A stretch of 64,000 bases of DNA, taken from NCBI RefSeq assembly GCF_031755915.1, contig NC_083380.1, positions 32,088,501-32,152,500 of the forward strand, written 5' to 3'. The DNA comes from Ziziphus jujuba. Lineage: Eukaryota; Streptophyta; Magnoliopsida; Rosales; Rhamnaceae. The notes below the pieces were generated by a model. It was not told the DNA's origin. It saw nothing but the letters and a program-made list of their open reading frames with translations, and made no database searches. Made by a program: the position numbers and the translations under genes. Of the stretch, positions 1-12,400 are shown in pieces; position 1 is the first letter of the stretch; every line of letters begins with the position of its first letter.

Positions 1-2236
1 TTATAGAGAGAAACCGGCATACGGTCGCGTGGCGTCCCACAGCGCCGCTGCTAACCTGGTGTCCCGGCCAAAGGGGGGTGGCCACCCTCTCCGATGGCAT
101 CCACAGGACACCCTCATAATATCACCTGCGCGCTACTCACACCCACCTGCGCGCTAATCATATCCGTGTGCACAATATCCATATCACATATATCATATCA
201 CATAATCAGAACACCAGTACGTGCACGGTGCATCTAAAAATCATAAATTTCACAATTTTAAATTATATAACAAATTTCACATTTTTCATAAGCATAGCGG
301 GCATAATCCATCCGCTTGAACCCGGAAATTCTCCGTAATTTCTTTATAATCACTACCATAAATTCCATGATTTTCAAATCCACCAACTCCCAAAATCCAT
401 CAATTCAAATATCCACATTTTTCCAAGCATAATAATTTCTCGAAATATCATAATCAAATCTCATAATATTTCATGGGCATATTTTATAAAAATTGAAATC
501 ACCAATATAACCAAATATTTTCCTTGAAATATTTGAAAATCAAATCGTGCCCAATTTAACATTAAAACCACACCAATTTCAAAATCCTCAAAACCATAAA
601 TTAATTTCACATGGCATAAATTTGTAGAATTCGCATTTTCTTAAATCCAATAAATTCATAAATAATTCTACAATAAATCCAATAAATATTTGGCACATAG
701 AAATTAAATTCCAAATATTTAAATCACACATTATATATTCACCAATTAAATTCCCAAAATTAATTTGAAAGTGGGTCACTCACCTGGAGCACGCAATTAA
801 CCCACGATCCACTACGGGATCAATTCTACGACTCACCGGTGCTCCTAGAACAAATTTCACAGACAGTCAAATAAATTAATATTTTATTCGGGTAAATAAT
901 ACCCGGTACCCGGGGAGTCAAAACACAAACGATATCTAGAATTTACGAGTTATATACCGAATCGAAGCTCGAGTGATGCTAATCACAGATTCGGTCTTAC
1001 TTCCCGGTGATCGGACCCGACGGGGTCGGAATCTCGTCGGAAAGCTTTTCGAGTTTCGGCTCCGCAATTCTCCCAAACTGTCACGAATTGGCGGAAACGG
1101 AAGTCAGATTTGGGTTCAGGAGGTCGAACACTGCGGGCTGGAGCTGGCCGGAATTTCGGGTACTCACCGGAACAGTATTTTTCGACGGGCCGCCGCGGTC
1201 ACCGGCAACCGTCGCCGGTGGCGCGTGCGTGCGGTGGCCATTGGCTGTGAAATTTTGTAGACTTGTAGATCGTGAGGAGAGCAATCCAACGGGACCGACG
1301 GTGAGCAAAACGGAGGTCAGACGGGGGAGAAATCACCGTTTGAAGATTTCCGACCCCTCGCTGGAAAACGCTCCGATCCCGGCGCGTCGGTGGTCCGATG
1401 GCCGTGATTTTTGGTGGGTAGGCCGGACTTGAGGAGAGGATCAAGGCTGTCAGGCGCGTGTGGCCGAAAAATATCCAGAACAGTGCCGATTCGCGGTGGC
1501 CGGCGGTGGAGGGGGAAAAATCGCCGCCAAACTTCGGACGTCCGATCCGGGCGCGTCCGGCGGCCGTTCGCCGTGAAATTTCGAGGTTTTGCCGGAAATG
1601 AGGTGGGCAATCTGGCTGGCCGGCACGTGTACAGTAACTAGGCCGGAAAACGTGAAAATGATCGGCGGCCGGTGACTCTCTCTCTCTCTCCTCTCTCTCT
1701 TTCTCTCTCCTCTCTCTCTTTCTCTCTCTTCCCCGAGTGTTTTAACAAATAAAACCCCTGCGTGACACTGTTCATGCCACGTGGACCAATCAGAAGCTGA
1801 CACGTGGCATTTCACTATTCACCAACCCAAAAACATTAAAATAATACGGTATCCGGTAAACTTCAAACGTCCATAACTTTTTAACCGGATGTCCGTTTTG
1901 AGCGTGCCGCTAGTCTGTGAACTTGTATCGACGAGCACTTCACAACCATGCATGAGTCAAAGCTCAATTCCCCATAAACAAAAAGTCAACTCCGGCACCC
2001 CTTGGACAGTTTGGACCGCAACTTGTTTCGTCCATAACTTTCAAACCGTAGCTCCGTTTTCGACGTGCTAGCAGTCTACGAACTCGTGGCATCGTGCACT
2101 TCGCCACGGTCAAAAAGTCAACTCAAAATTCTCATCGAGTCAAAAAGTCAACTTTTGACCCCCTTGGGTCAACGGTCAACGGTCAACCTCGGTCAACGTG
2201 CACGGATTCCGGTGCGATTTGGGACGGGGTGTTACA
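1..2236 (-). mobile_element. Family-A LTR (copy A1), Ty3/gypsy-type, reverse orientation, partial
   Basis: Read on the minus strand this starts at 2236 with TGTAACACCCC, a common start of plant gypsy LTRs, and runs out of the window at position 1. It matches the plus-strand copy at 38907-39586 and 47374-48383: the same start, repeated GTTGACTTTTTG blocks, a twice-used 'tagactagtagcac' block, and the region near 120-240 that matches 48250-48380. The 1000-1640 part is strikingly GC-rich for this locus. Open frames there overlap on both strands and look like no protein, so I read them as non-coding LTR. The end at 2236 abuts the membrane exon of RLK1, so the insertion truncated that gene. Whether this is a solo LTR or the edge of a full element cannot be seen. 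Confidence 0.8.
1675..1730. repeat. CT-rich microsatellite inside LTR A1
   Basis: Imperfect (CT)n tract, interrupted by CC and TTT, lying in the LTR. It makes the 'RERERGERKRERRERE' type open frame on the minus strand, which is therefore not a gene. Confidence 0.85.
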
Positions 2237-4257
2237 TTAATAATTTGCGTCTTCGCCATTTGCAGGTAAGCAATACAATTACAAATGGATTCCCAAGTAC
2301 TTGCTTTACTCGATACAACAAATCTACAGGAAAATTTACTAAAGGAGTTATTTGATAATTATCAATTTATAGGTGGAGAAAACTGCATAAAAATTTTCTT
2401 AGCATACGTAGCGATGTTTAATCAATGTCACAGATATCAATTGTTTATTATTATATGGTTTTCGGTTTCAAAATTATGTTGAAGTAATTAATAAATCATT
2501 GAGACAGCCCCAATATGAAAAAATAATTAAAAAAAATAACAAAATGACAAATGTAATTGCACTTGCTGCATTAATTCCTATCAATCCAAATCCTTTGCTT
2601 GTTTTTCTTAATGATTGTGCATGCTTGGTTTTTAACACTTAGAAATATATATATCAACACATGTTTAATTTGAATATAATTACCTTTAGATTTTTTATCA
2701 ATTAAATAGTTTACATTATCCATTGGATTGAAAAGTTATCGTTTATTTTTTTTCCCCTTGCTAAAATTGACTAATAATTATTGTGATTGAAAAACAAGCA
2801 AAGAAAAAGAAGTAAAAAATAAAATAAAATAAAAATTTCTAATTAAATTCAACTCGTACATATATAGATAGATGTAAGATATCGATTTACATACATATGT
2901 ATATAGAATCAAATTCTTATACTAGTAAAGTTAAAATTGGAATTTCAAATGAAGGATTTACAAATCCATTGGAGCATGTAAACGACGGCGGAGTCTGCAA
3001 GACCAGAAAAGAACTAAGTAAGAAAGGTTAACAAATTAGATGTCCAAAAAACAATAATGAATAAATCAATCAATTAATAACTTTGTGGTGACAAATAACA
3101 TTTTTCTTTTAAATTGGCCAATATAGGATCATAGAAATTCTCACAAATTAAACTATCAGCAATCAGATTTTTCATATTTAAAATTTTAAAAGCATTGATA
3201 AATTTATAAAGCAGTTGCTTTATAGGATAGTAATAGTATATTAGGATGTTGAGACTTGAGAGAGGATCCTCACAGGCAATATTCAATAATGCTATAATTC
3301 CATCCAGTGCCTTCAATTAGAAACAGAAATTAACAATGTTAGCTCACACCATTATATTATATATCTTAGTAGAAGGGGAATATAAATTCCACTATTATTC
3401 CAAAAAAAAAAAAAGTTGTTTTCGGTGTCTACATATCCTTTCAGTGGACCATGTTGTTGGAACCATGGACATAACAAGTGTAACCATCATTTTTAGCAAA
3501 ACTTGGCACCCAAGAAAGCTCAAATCCATATCCAAGTTGATTATGTCTTTGTAGGAAATGTTGTTGCTGCTGTTTTCCCAAATTCCCAGCTGCCAAGGTC
3601 TTATCATAACCATCTTCTCTATACGGCAAGAATCCTTTAACTAAGACATAGTAATACTACCAACCTTCACATAAGCATATTCATTTTTTGATAAAGTAGT
3701 AGCTCTACTGCTCCTATTCATACATGGAGGAGTAATGGATGTATCAAGAGAAGACTCCACCGGAATTTTACACTTCACGAAAGTTATAACCTCTGAAAGA
3801 TACTTTATAATGATACCAATCATGTTTTTGATGTATCTCTTTCCATAAATAATATGGATCTTGGTAAATGAAGTTATAATCAAACATAGAGTAATTAGGG
3901 ATGGAGGAGCAATTACCAATATCGTTGCCAACAATATTGAAATCAACCAAGTGAATTGTGTAGTTGTTGTAATTGATTTCCTGGACATAGTATTTTCTTG
4001 AATACAAGTGTAAGATAGTGGAACTATTGTTTTCACAAGATAGATTGTACATTAGTTCCCTGCAGTTTGGTGGTTCGATTTGGAGTCCAAAAGGGTAGCT
4101 TATATTGGCTATTTTTACATATGAAGATGCACATGAAGATGCAGGGCAATGATGATGATTGTCACCTTGCATATCTTGTTTGATGAAGCACCATCAAAAC
4201 AAGAAAGACGACGATGCTTAGTCCTATGAATGGGGAAGAGGGTCTTCCAGTTTGCAT
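2237..4257 (-). pseudogene. RLK1: LRK10L-2-like receptor kinase pseudogene, kinase part lost
   Basis: Exon 1 (3443-4257) starts MQTGRPSSPFIG with a hydrophobic signal peptide. It then gives a GUB_WAK-like ectodomain ([35 protein letters not shown]), but only by switching frame. A shift after the signal peptide gives a TGA. Others lie near 3795 and 3500, and there is a TAG after VGSITMS. The exon-1 splice donor, GTAAGG in the sister genes, reads GAAAGG here (3437-3442). A short hydrophobic exon 2 follows near 2966-2998 (SAVVYMLQWI). Exon 3 keeps only the membrane segment (NPFVIVLLTCKWRRR) and ends at 2237, where LTR A1 begins. The kinase domain is therefore absent. It is clearly a pseudogene. 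Confidence 0.9.
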
Positions 4258-4400
4258 CGTGGTGGAGGAATTGAAGAATATGAAATAGGATAGATCCTAT
4301 GACAAACAAAATATGCTCTATCTTCTTCTTCTTCTTCTTCATACCATCCACATAAACCAAGTTAGTCTATATAAGGGAATGTTAATTATTGAGGTTGACG
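4258..4400 (-). promoter_or_regulatory. Old RLK1 5' region: TTC repeat in leader and TATA-like box
   Basis: Upstream of the RLK1 ATG is a (TTC)n microsatellite at 4321-4341, giving a GAA-rich leader on the gene strand. A TATA-like TATATAG lies about 110 bases upstream of the ATG (around 4367-4374). RLK2 has a matching TTC run at 9054-9080, so the leader repeat is ancestral to these copies. With RLK1 dead, any promoter function is moot. Confidence 0.45.
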
Positions 4401-4639
4401 AAGTTGGTTGACTGTCATTATCCATATGAATCAATTTTGTTAAAGTAAGACTGAGGTCTTCTTCCCATATAGCTCATTCATAAGGACTAGAAAAAATTTT
4501 TTTTTCTCTAGTCAAACATATATAGAAACACCAAAGTTATATAGTACTTAAACCGGATTTTTCCTGCCACAATGAAGCTATAAAATATAAAGAACTATTT
4601 ATATCTTATGAATTAGAAATGTTCAACTTTGGTATAAAA

Positions 4640-4870
4640 ATCTCTGATTAAAATACAATTTTGAATTGCTTCTTAAGGGGGAAAAAACAATTACATATAC
4701 ACATAAATATTTAATTAGGTTCCTCTATTCTATGTTTATAACAATCTTAAGCTTCTCGACTTTCAATGAACAATTCCAGTCTGAAGAAGCATGGGAAGCA
4801 GTGAATGGTCCTTATGAAAAGAATTAATCAAGAAAATTGCAACTACAATTTTGAAGGTAGTAAAATGACC
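4640..4870. repeat. Dispersed flank repeat, copy 1
   Basis: Contains 'attaaaatacaat', a run with 'attaggttcctct', and an ATG-rich stretch ending near 'cagtctgaagaag'. Similar blocks in the same order lie at 31830-32100 and 33190-33430. These look like 3'-flank or spacer sequence copied along with RLK units rather than a separate element. The rest of 4400-5168 is AT-rich spacer with no gene I can support. Confidence 0.5.
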
Positions 4871-5168
4871 TCCAAAATAATTATTGGGGATTAAGCTCCC
4901 TTGTTTCACTGAAAAAAATGATAAAATGATCCCAAAATTAAAAAGGTAAATACAAACACCAAAGATGATAATAATAATAATAATAATAAAGCACATTTGT
5001 ATCTGGTAAATTAAAAGTAAAGCTAACAGCTTACCCTTTACAGCAAAAAGAGAAAAACAAAAAAATAAAAATTACAAAATAACCCAAAAAAAAAAAAAAA
5101 CACACTAATGAATGTGATATTATATCTCCTAATTTGCATCTAGAATCTGAATAATCTCTTCAGAATCA

Positions 5169-8100
5169 TCATTTGAAGATGTTGTTGAGCATCTTGAATT
5201 TGATTTCAGGCTTTAGAGGCATTTGTAAACTTTCAACTTCTCCCTCAAGCATATCTTTGACTCTGTTCATTGATGGTCCACTACTTGGTTTCATTTGTAT
5301 ACACCATAATGCTACTAGAATCATCTTCTTCCTTATTTTTGAATCATCATCTGTTGCATCTCCCATTTCTAAGTCATTACCTTTATTGAATTGATCATAA
5401 ATCCATGAAGGAAAATAAATTTGACTTGTATGCTCTGCAACTGCATTCAAATTCTTTCTTCTACTGGCCATTTCCATCAATAACATTCCAAAACTACAAA
5501 CATCGGCTTTGTTAGAAACTCCTCCAATGTTTTTGTAAAATAGCTTTGGAGCTATGTATCCCATGGTTCCTCTTGCTGCAGTTAGAGACACAATGCTATT
5601 GTCTAATGGGCATAACCTTGCAAGTCCAAAATCAGAAACCTTTGGAATAAAATTCTCATCCAAAAGAATGTTATGAGGTTTGATATCAAAATGCAAGATT
5701 TGCATATTGCATCCATGATGAAGATATTTAATACCACAAGCCACTCCATGAAATTTCACACATTGTCTTGCAATCTACGTGATTAATTCCTTCTGAAGAA
5801 AAAAGATATTTATCGAGAGATCCATTGGACATAAAATCATACAAAAGAGCACGCTTTGATCCCTTAACACAATAACCAACCAGTTGCACCACATTGACAT
5901 GGTGAATCCTTCCGATGGTAGAAACCTCATTGATGAAATCTTGCCCATTGGCTTTAGATTTTTCTAACATCTTGATTGCTACTAGACGTCCACTATGAAG
6001 CTTTCCTTTATAGATAGAACCATAACCTCCTTCCCCTAATTTGTTCTTGAAACCCCTAGACATCTTTCTTGATACGAACCTAGGACGACCTGCTCCTAAA
6101 CCCGTATTATATTAGCCCGGATCTTAATTAAGTTCAAGTTCTAATGGAATTGACCTCAACCCCTAACCAACCTATGGTTAGAAACCTTGGTATAATGTAG
6201 ACGCCACAATAGGGAATGGAAAACCTATTGATAAGTCAAGCTAAAATAACCAATTCTCTAATGGTGTTTTAGGTGTTCTCAAAGAACAAAGAGATAATTA
6301 ATCTCACAAGTATTTTCTCAATCAAATAAAAGTTGTATTCATATTGAAAAATAAGCCTTTAAATAGGCTAAGTTTACAAAGAAAAAAACCCTAAAAAATT
6401 AATTCAAAACCGGACTCCTATAGGAATTAGGAAACTTGACCGAATTCTAATATGTCCTAAACTAAGTTTCCTAAACTAAATTTGATTAATTAATTCCTTT
6501 ATTTTGAATTAGGAACTAATTAATTTACAATGGAAATAATAAAATAAAAACCTTCCTAAAGTTATTTATCCAGAAAATAAATAAATAAAAACCTAAAAGT
6601 AATGGTAGTTTCCTAAAACAAAAAGTAAAAACAAATTAGGAAACTAAAAATGCTTGTTTTTTTATCAAGTTGAATTTGATCAATCTTTGACCTCTTTGAG
6701 CTTCAAATCAGCTTCTAGATGCTTTTTAGGATGCCAAATAAGCTGAATGTGAAGTCCCACACGTTGCCCATGCTTGGAAAAATAAGAAAAGGCTAATACA
6801 GTAAAATACAGTAAAGCCAGCAAGCAATACAGCAAATTCGGCCAAATTGTTGAAGCTGTCCGTACAAGCCCCTTTTGATTGCATTTGAGGCTGATTTAAC
6901 TTGATTCCATGACCTCTTAGGCATATGTATTGAACCCATAAATCATTGGAACCATGTCATGCTTCCCGGACTCCAAAAATGTACCAAAACTGTCACCCGG
7001 GTCCGTATTTGCTTCCACCACTTGAATGCTTAGAATAGGCTTTGTATCTTCAAGTATGGAAAAGCTTTGATGAGATTGATTACCCTATGTATAAATACTC
7101 CCAGGTTGCCCTTAAATCTCTTAATTTGAGCTCTTGTGATTGGCCTAGTCTTCATCCGTGTCGAGTCAGCACCCCAGCGGGTTATCGGTGGAGCGGGCTC
7201 GGGCGGAATCACATCATTTCTTATATCAGAATATGAGTACCTTATAGGAATGAGGTTATTGTTAGTTTGTAAGAATTCTTCAATCATATTATACATTGAT
7301 AAATGCTGCCTTTGCCATTTGTAGATAAAAAAATGCAATTACAATTGGAATGCCAACTATAAATTTCCATCCTAGTAGAAAAGCTGCAGGAAAATTTACA
7401 GAAGTGGGTGGAAAATTTTTCCCAGACTTCAACTTTGAGTTGACAAGAATACATAAAACTTATCTTACAGATAGAGTAATAGTTAATTAATGTGTCACAT
7501 AAATTTCAAATGTGTGACCTACTTCATTTAATTAGTATATATACGCTTTTCAGTTCCACTAAAGTGTTGTTAAAGTATATAAATAATCAATCTAATTGCG
7601 ATTGTAGCATTAATCTTGTATTCAAATCCCCCTATATAAACACACGTACTATATGTATTTGCATGTACAGAATTGAATTCTTGAATTGCTTAGATTAGAC
7701 AAAAAGCTGGGAAATGTAAGTTAAGGATTTACCAATGTATAAGAGGGAGTACTTCGATGCTAAGAAGAACTGCAAGAATAAAGAAGACCCTATATATTGC
7801 AACAAAAAGAAGTTAAATAAATTAGATGCCCAAAAAGTCCTGATGACAAATCATTTTATTTTTTTGTGCATGCTATCTGATAGAATATCAAAGAATTCTC
7901 ACAAATAAACTATCAAGAATCAATTTTCATATTTTCATCCCCCCAAAATAAAAAATGAAAAAATCAGTTTTTCATATTTAGTAAACAGCATTAAGCAGTA
8001 CTATCTGAAAACTGATTGGAGGATGGTAATATAGTATATTAGGATAATGAGAGAAGATCCTCACAATTTTCAATATAAAGAATGATACTGATACCTACAC

Positions 8101-9020
8101 ATTAGAAACATAGAAATATTGTTAGCTCACACCATAATCATATTCCATAAAAATAATAATAATAATAATAATAATTCTTTCTTCTACTTATATACCCTTA
8201 CCACACTGGACCTTGTTGTTGGATTCATGGATGTAGCAATGCTCACCCAATTAGCCTTTGAGAGCAAAACTTGGCAACCAAGAATGCTCAGCCGTATACA
8301 AATTGATTGTGTAGGTCTTTGTAGGAAATGTTGTTGCTGTTTTCCCAAATTCTCTGCTTCTAAGATGTGATCATAGCCATGTGCTCTATACGGCAAGAAT
8401 CATGTAACTCGGATGGATATGTTTTACCAACCTTCACATAAGCATATTCATTTTTTGATAAAGTAGTAGCAACTCTACTACTCCTGTTAGTGCATGGAGG
8501 AGTAGTAATGGCTTTATAAAGAGGAGACTCCACCAGAATTTCACACTTCAAGAAAGTCACAACCTCGGAAACTAATTTTCTATACCAATAATTTCCATTT
8601 TGACTATTCATCCAACAAATATATGGATTGCTGCCACTGAAGTTATAATCGAACAAAGAGTAGCGAGGGATGGAGAGGCAATTACCATTATCATTGCCAA
8701 CAACATTGACATCCACCACTTGGATTGTGTAGTTATTGTAATTGATTGCCTCGATGTAGTGTTTTCCTGAATACATGTATAAGATAGTAGAATGATTGTT
8801 GTTTTCACAAGAAAGATTGTACCTTAGATCCCCACAGTTTAGTGGATCTGTTCAAAGACGAAAAGGGTAGCTTATATTGGTGATTGTTCCACATGAAGAT
8901 GGTGGACAATGATGATCATGATCATGATTATTCTTTGCATTGCTAGTTTCATAACACCACCAAAATGAGGAAGAAGATGCTACCTATGAATGGTGAAGAA
9001 AAGGGTCTTCCAATCACCAT
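5169..9020 (-). pseudogene. RLK2: receptor kinase pseudogene split by a solo LTR
   Basis: Exon 1 (about 8202-9020) begins MVIGRPFSSPFIGS, but a TGA follows the signal peptide and another breaks the SYPFRL region. Later parts ([27 protein letters not shown]) are readable. An exon-2 candidate (FLLSIEVLPL) lies near 7735-7775. Exon 3 runs from about 7380 to 5169. An extra T in a T-run shifts the membrane segment. A solo LTR (6070-7216) sits exactly inside the codons of YSYSDIRK/MSRGF. A 2-bp deletion near 5750 shifts the frame after CKTMCEIS. Kinase motifs [29 protein letters not shown] and DFGLARL remain. The C-tail after MPLKP is deleted. Its HFD catalytic loop marks it as non-RD. Confidence 0.92.
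6070..7216 (-). mobile_element. Solo LTR of the gypsy B/C family inside the RLK2 kinase exon
   Basis: It starts TGATACGAACCTAGGACG and ends with a degenerate GGGCGGAATCACATCA, matching both ends of the gypsy B LTRs. The flanking 5-bp direct repeats TTTCT (6065-6069 and 7217-7221) are perfect target-site duplications. Removing the LTR and one repeat restores a continuous RLK reading across YSYSDIRKMSRGF. No internal gag-pol, primer site or second LTR is present, so it is a solo LTR left by LTR-LTR recombination. At 1147 bp it is longer than the B LTRs (964 and 886 bp) and divergent in its middle. Confidence 0.93.
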
Positions 9021-9368
9021 GATCTTATCACAAATACAAGTACTGCTCTATCATCTTTCTTCTTCTTCTTCTTCTTCTTCATATCATCCACATACATATA
9101 CCAAGCCTGTCAGGGAAATGTTAATTATTGATGTACGTTGTAGACAAAGTTCTGTTGACATGTCATTATCAATATGAATCACTTTTGCAAAGTAGGGACT
9201 TAATATCTTCGTTCTAGCTCATTCATATTCATAATTGGAAAGTCAAAATTATTATTAAAGAGAAAAAAAGAAAATGAAAAAAGAAATGTCTCTAATCAAA
9301 ATTAGAAACACCAAAATATATATAATGTCTTAAAGCTTATATATTTTACTTACTGCATTCAAGTTATC

Positions 9369-9401
<33 letters not shown>

Positions 9402-9633
9402 AAAGAAACTTGGATTTGGCTATTGCTTATGTGAACCCCCTATTATGTAAAACTGACATGAAGAAATATTGAAACTATTACAAAAGTTGGGTGACCTGTC
9501 ACAAAAAGTTACCCATTTTCCCATTTTCCCTTTTTATTTTTGTAATTAGTTACCCATTTTCTTTGTTTGGGCACACTTTACTTATTTCTTATTACAAGAG
9601 TCAACAAAACCAACAAGAGAGATCACAAAAAAC
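9021..9633. other. RLK2 5' flank with microsatellites
   Basis: Holds the RLK2 leader with a TTC run (9054-9080), and an (AT)n-(GT)n microsatellite at about 9369-9402. Beyond these it is AT-rich spacer up to the copia-1 target site. No gene seen. Confidence 0.6.
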
Positions 9634-9909
9634 TATAGGGGTCCAGCCTTTTCTAAAAGCCTGGCCCATTAGGGTTTCAACCCTAACCCTAGAGCATCAT
9701 AAATAGATGCTTAACTTTTCATTCTTATATCTTAATATACATTAGAGACAACACGGGTTTTTGAGACCCTAAGAGAGAGTTTTAGAGAAGTTTTTTGTGT
9801 ATAAATTTCATAGTAAATAATACTATTTTTCTTCTCAATTTACATGCTTTTTTGTCTCTTTTTGTTTTTGTGTTGGTTTTATGTTTTTCGTGATCAAAGG
9901 ATCATACTA
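9634..9909 (+). repeat. Copia-1 5' LTR
   Basis: 276 bp. Shares with the 3' LTR the block from 'ccattagggtttcaaccctaa' through the TATA-like 'tataaatagatgc' to 'gatcaaaggatca'. The 'tataaatag' near 9700 is the likely LTR promoter TATA box. Many point differences from the 3' LTR indicate an old insertion. Confidence 0.9.
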
Positions 9910-9911
9910 AG

Positions 9912-9924
9912 TGGTATTAGAGCC
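9912..9924 (+). other. Copia-1 primer-binding site
   Basis: TGGTATTAGAGCC lies two bases after the 5' LTR. It is one base off the usual TGGTATCAGAGCC, complementary to the 3' end of plant initiator-Met tRNA. Confidence 0.85.
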
Positions 9925-10539
9925 AAGATCTGAAATAGGGTTCACCGTCCAAAAGCTCATATAAAAAATTTGAGCATACCAGGAGATAGATCTCGTTGAG
10001 ACGAAGAGAATGAGTCTAACCGGACCTCCATCTAACACCGCACGGGCCCACATGCCTTGGTTATATTCTTTTTTGCAGGTTTCATGCGTCTTCATGCACC
10101 CGTGCGCCATACACTAGCTCCTCAAGGCCGAGCCGAGCCTCAAGCCGTGCCAGCAAGCCGAGCCAAGCTGAGTCTTCAAGCCAAGCCGAGCCGCTTGTCG
10201 AGTCCTGAGTTGAGATGCATCATGTCATATCGCCACATCATCGGCCACCTTACCTGCCACGTGGTGACATGTCATCCTGTCCGCCACATCAGCAACAGTC
10301 CAAAATTTTCTAAAATTACATAAATACCTTTATATTTTTGGTATTTGCGGGTTTTCCCAGAAGTTTTGATATTTCCAGTTTGACCTAGAACTTTTGGAGA
10401 TTTTACTTTGACAGCAACTTTTGGATATTCAGATTTTGATCCAAGAGGAGTCAAACCTAATGTTTTTTACCGTTCCAGATGCATTGGTGGACTCTGTTTT
10501 GCCAAATTCAACTTCAATTTTTTGTAGGACGAGATCTCA

Positions 10540-11174
10540 ATGGATGAATCATATTCAGGAGCTATGATCAAGCTTACTGCCACCAATTATGCACTTTGGA
10601 GACCTCGGATGGAAGATCTTCTAAATTGCAAGGACTTGTTTGACCCCTTGGATGCCGAAGGAAGGAATCCCGATCCCACCAAAGAAGTAGAATGGAAGAA
10701 GATGAGTAGGAAAACGAGTGGTCTTGATGAGACGTTTGGTGAATTTGAGGTTGAAGAATGGAACTTCTGTAGCCGAGCACACCAGTATGTTTCAGAATTT
10801 GGTAAATCAATTGCCTGCGATGGAGTTACAACTAGGGGATGAGGAACATGCATTTTTACTTCTTAGCTCTCTTCCAGATATCTGGGAGACACTAGTAGTC
10901 TTTCTTAGCAATTCGGCCCTTAAGGGAAAACTTACCATGGCTATAGTGACAGATGCCCTATTTAATGAGGAGGCCAGAAGAAAGGACATAGGCAATGATC
11001 AATCACATGCCCTAGTCACAAAGAAACAGAGGAGACAACAAGAAGGTAGTCATGATAGGGGGAAAGGCAGAAGCCAAAGCAGAGGCAGATCCACAGATGG
11101 AAGGAGGCCAACATACAAGTGTCGTTATTGTGGCCGAGAAGGTCACTTGAAAAAGTATTTTATGAAGATGTTGT
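10540..11174 (+). pseudogene. Copia-1 gag remnant
   Basis: Starts MDESYSGAMIKLTATNYALW, typical of copia gag proteins. A frame change near 10720 is needed to continue through FQNLVNQLPAMEL, LLSSLPDIWETLVV and a basic KGRSQSRGRST stretch. A zinc knuckle follows at about 11118-11155 (CRYCGREGHLKKYF), where the last cysteine of CX2CX4HX4C is replaced by Phe. A TGA follows soon after. Confidence 0.85.
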
Positions 11175-11239
11175 GAGAGCAGGGGCAGAAAGGTAATCGG
11201 CCGAAGAAGAATGGTGAAACTTTAGTCACTGTCAAAGGA

Positions 11240-12400
11240 GCAGTGGCATATTGTTCCACACATGAAGAATCATACCTTCACATTGCAAGCCAAGAATTCG
11301 AGTGGGTAGTTGATACTACAGTATCCTACCATGTTACTCCACGCGTAGAGTTTTTCAAAACATATAAAGTAGGAGACTTTTACTCCACACGTAGAGTTTT
11401 TCAAAACATATAAAGCAGGAGACTTTGGCATAGTGAAGATGGAAAATAACAGCTTCACCAAGATTGCTGAAACTGGTGATATTGAGATAAAGACCAACAT
11501 TGGACATATAATTACTTTGAAGGATGTCCTACATGTTTCGGACCTTCGGCTCTGTCTACTTTCAGGAATAGCCTTTGACAATGAAGGTTACGACAAACAC
11601 TTTTACAAAAGCACATGGAAAATGACAGAAAGTACTATGGTTATCGCTCAAGTACATATTTGTGGAACACTTAATAAGACTCATGTGAAGATTTGTGCAG
11701 ATAGCCTCAACATTACAGAAGGAGAGGTATCTCAAAATCTATGGCACCAGAGACTCAGTCACATGAATAAGAAAGGATTGTCTACCTTGACGAAGAAAAA
11801 GTTTATCATTATTTTCAAGGATGCTATGCTAGATCCTTGTAACCATTGTTTGTATGGTAAGCAACACAGAGTATCATTTAAGTCCTCTTTAATGAGAATT
11901 TTAGAGTTGCTTAGTCTGGTGCACTCTAACGTTTGTGGTCCTTTGGAGGAGGAATCACTAGGTGACAAAAAATATTTCCTGACCTTTATAGATGATGCTT
12001 ATCGGAAGGTATGGGTTTATTTTCTGAAGATGAAGGATCAAGTTTTAGATCACTTCAAAGAGCTCCATGCCATGACAGAGCGTGATATAGGAAAGAAGCT
12101 GAAGTGTCTTCGCTCAGAGAATGGAGGTGAGTATACTTCCTGAGAGTTTAATGCGTACTATAGAGGACAAGGCATTCAGCATGAGAAGACGATCCCTCGC
12201 ACCCCACAACATAATGGTGTAGCCGTGAGAATGAACTGAATGATTATAGAGAAGGTTAGAAGTATGATCAGTATGGCTAAGCTGACAAAGTCATTCTGGG
12301 GAGAAGTTGTTCATGTCACTTGCTATTTGATTAACAAATCGCCATCAGTACCATTAAATTTTGAAATTTCAGAGAAAGTGTGGTCTGGTAATAATCCCTC
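11240..12400 (+). pseudogene. Copia-1 protease and integrase remnant
   Basis: The protease active site, normally DSGAS, reads VDTTVSYHVTP near 11310, so the catalytic DSG is lost. The integrase zinc-binding region is visible as WHQRLSHMNKKGL followed by CNHCLYGKQHRVSF. The catalytic core is recognisable (VCGPLEEESLG, YFLTFIDDAYRKVWVY, RSENGGEYTS), with a stop at about 12141 after EYTS. Further core pieces continue in broken frames to about 12400. Confidence 0.85.
11335..11426 (+). repeat. 46-bp tandem duplication in copia-1 protease
   Basis: Two adjacent 46-bp copies (11335-11380, 11381-11426), each starting TACTCCAC and ending GGAGACTTT, differ at two bases. 46 is not a multiple of three, so the duplication alone breaks the polyprotein frame. 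Confidence 0.9.

Noticed and set aside
1675..1730. Possible CRISPR-like or regular repeat array
   Set aside because: Simple CT microsatellite with no spacers; a plant nuclear context makes CRISPR irrelevant.
973..1815. Several overlapping open frames on both strands, up to 141 codons
   Set aside because: They lie in the GC-rich part of LTR A1, overlap each other in many frames, have low-complexity Arg-rich products, and the A2 copy does not keep them.
7030..7338. 102-codon frame fusing an RLK membrane end with novel residues
   Set aside because: It is RLK2 coding sequence read into the solo LTR; the novel tail is LTR sequence and upstream there is a frameshift. Not a new fusion gene.
9901..9930. 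Possible tRNA gene near the initiator-Met-like sequence
   Set aside because: Only the short primer-complementary stretch is present; no cloverleaf. The same holds for 46474-46485, 48661-48673 and 58556-58568.
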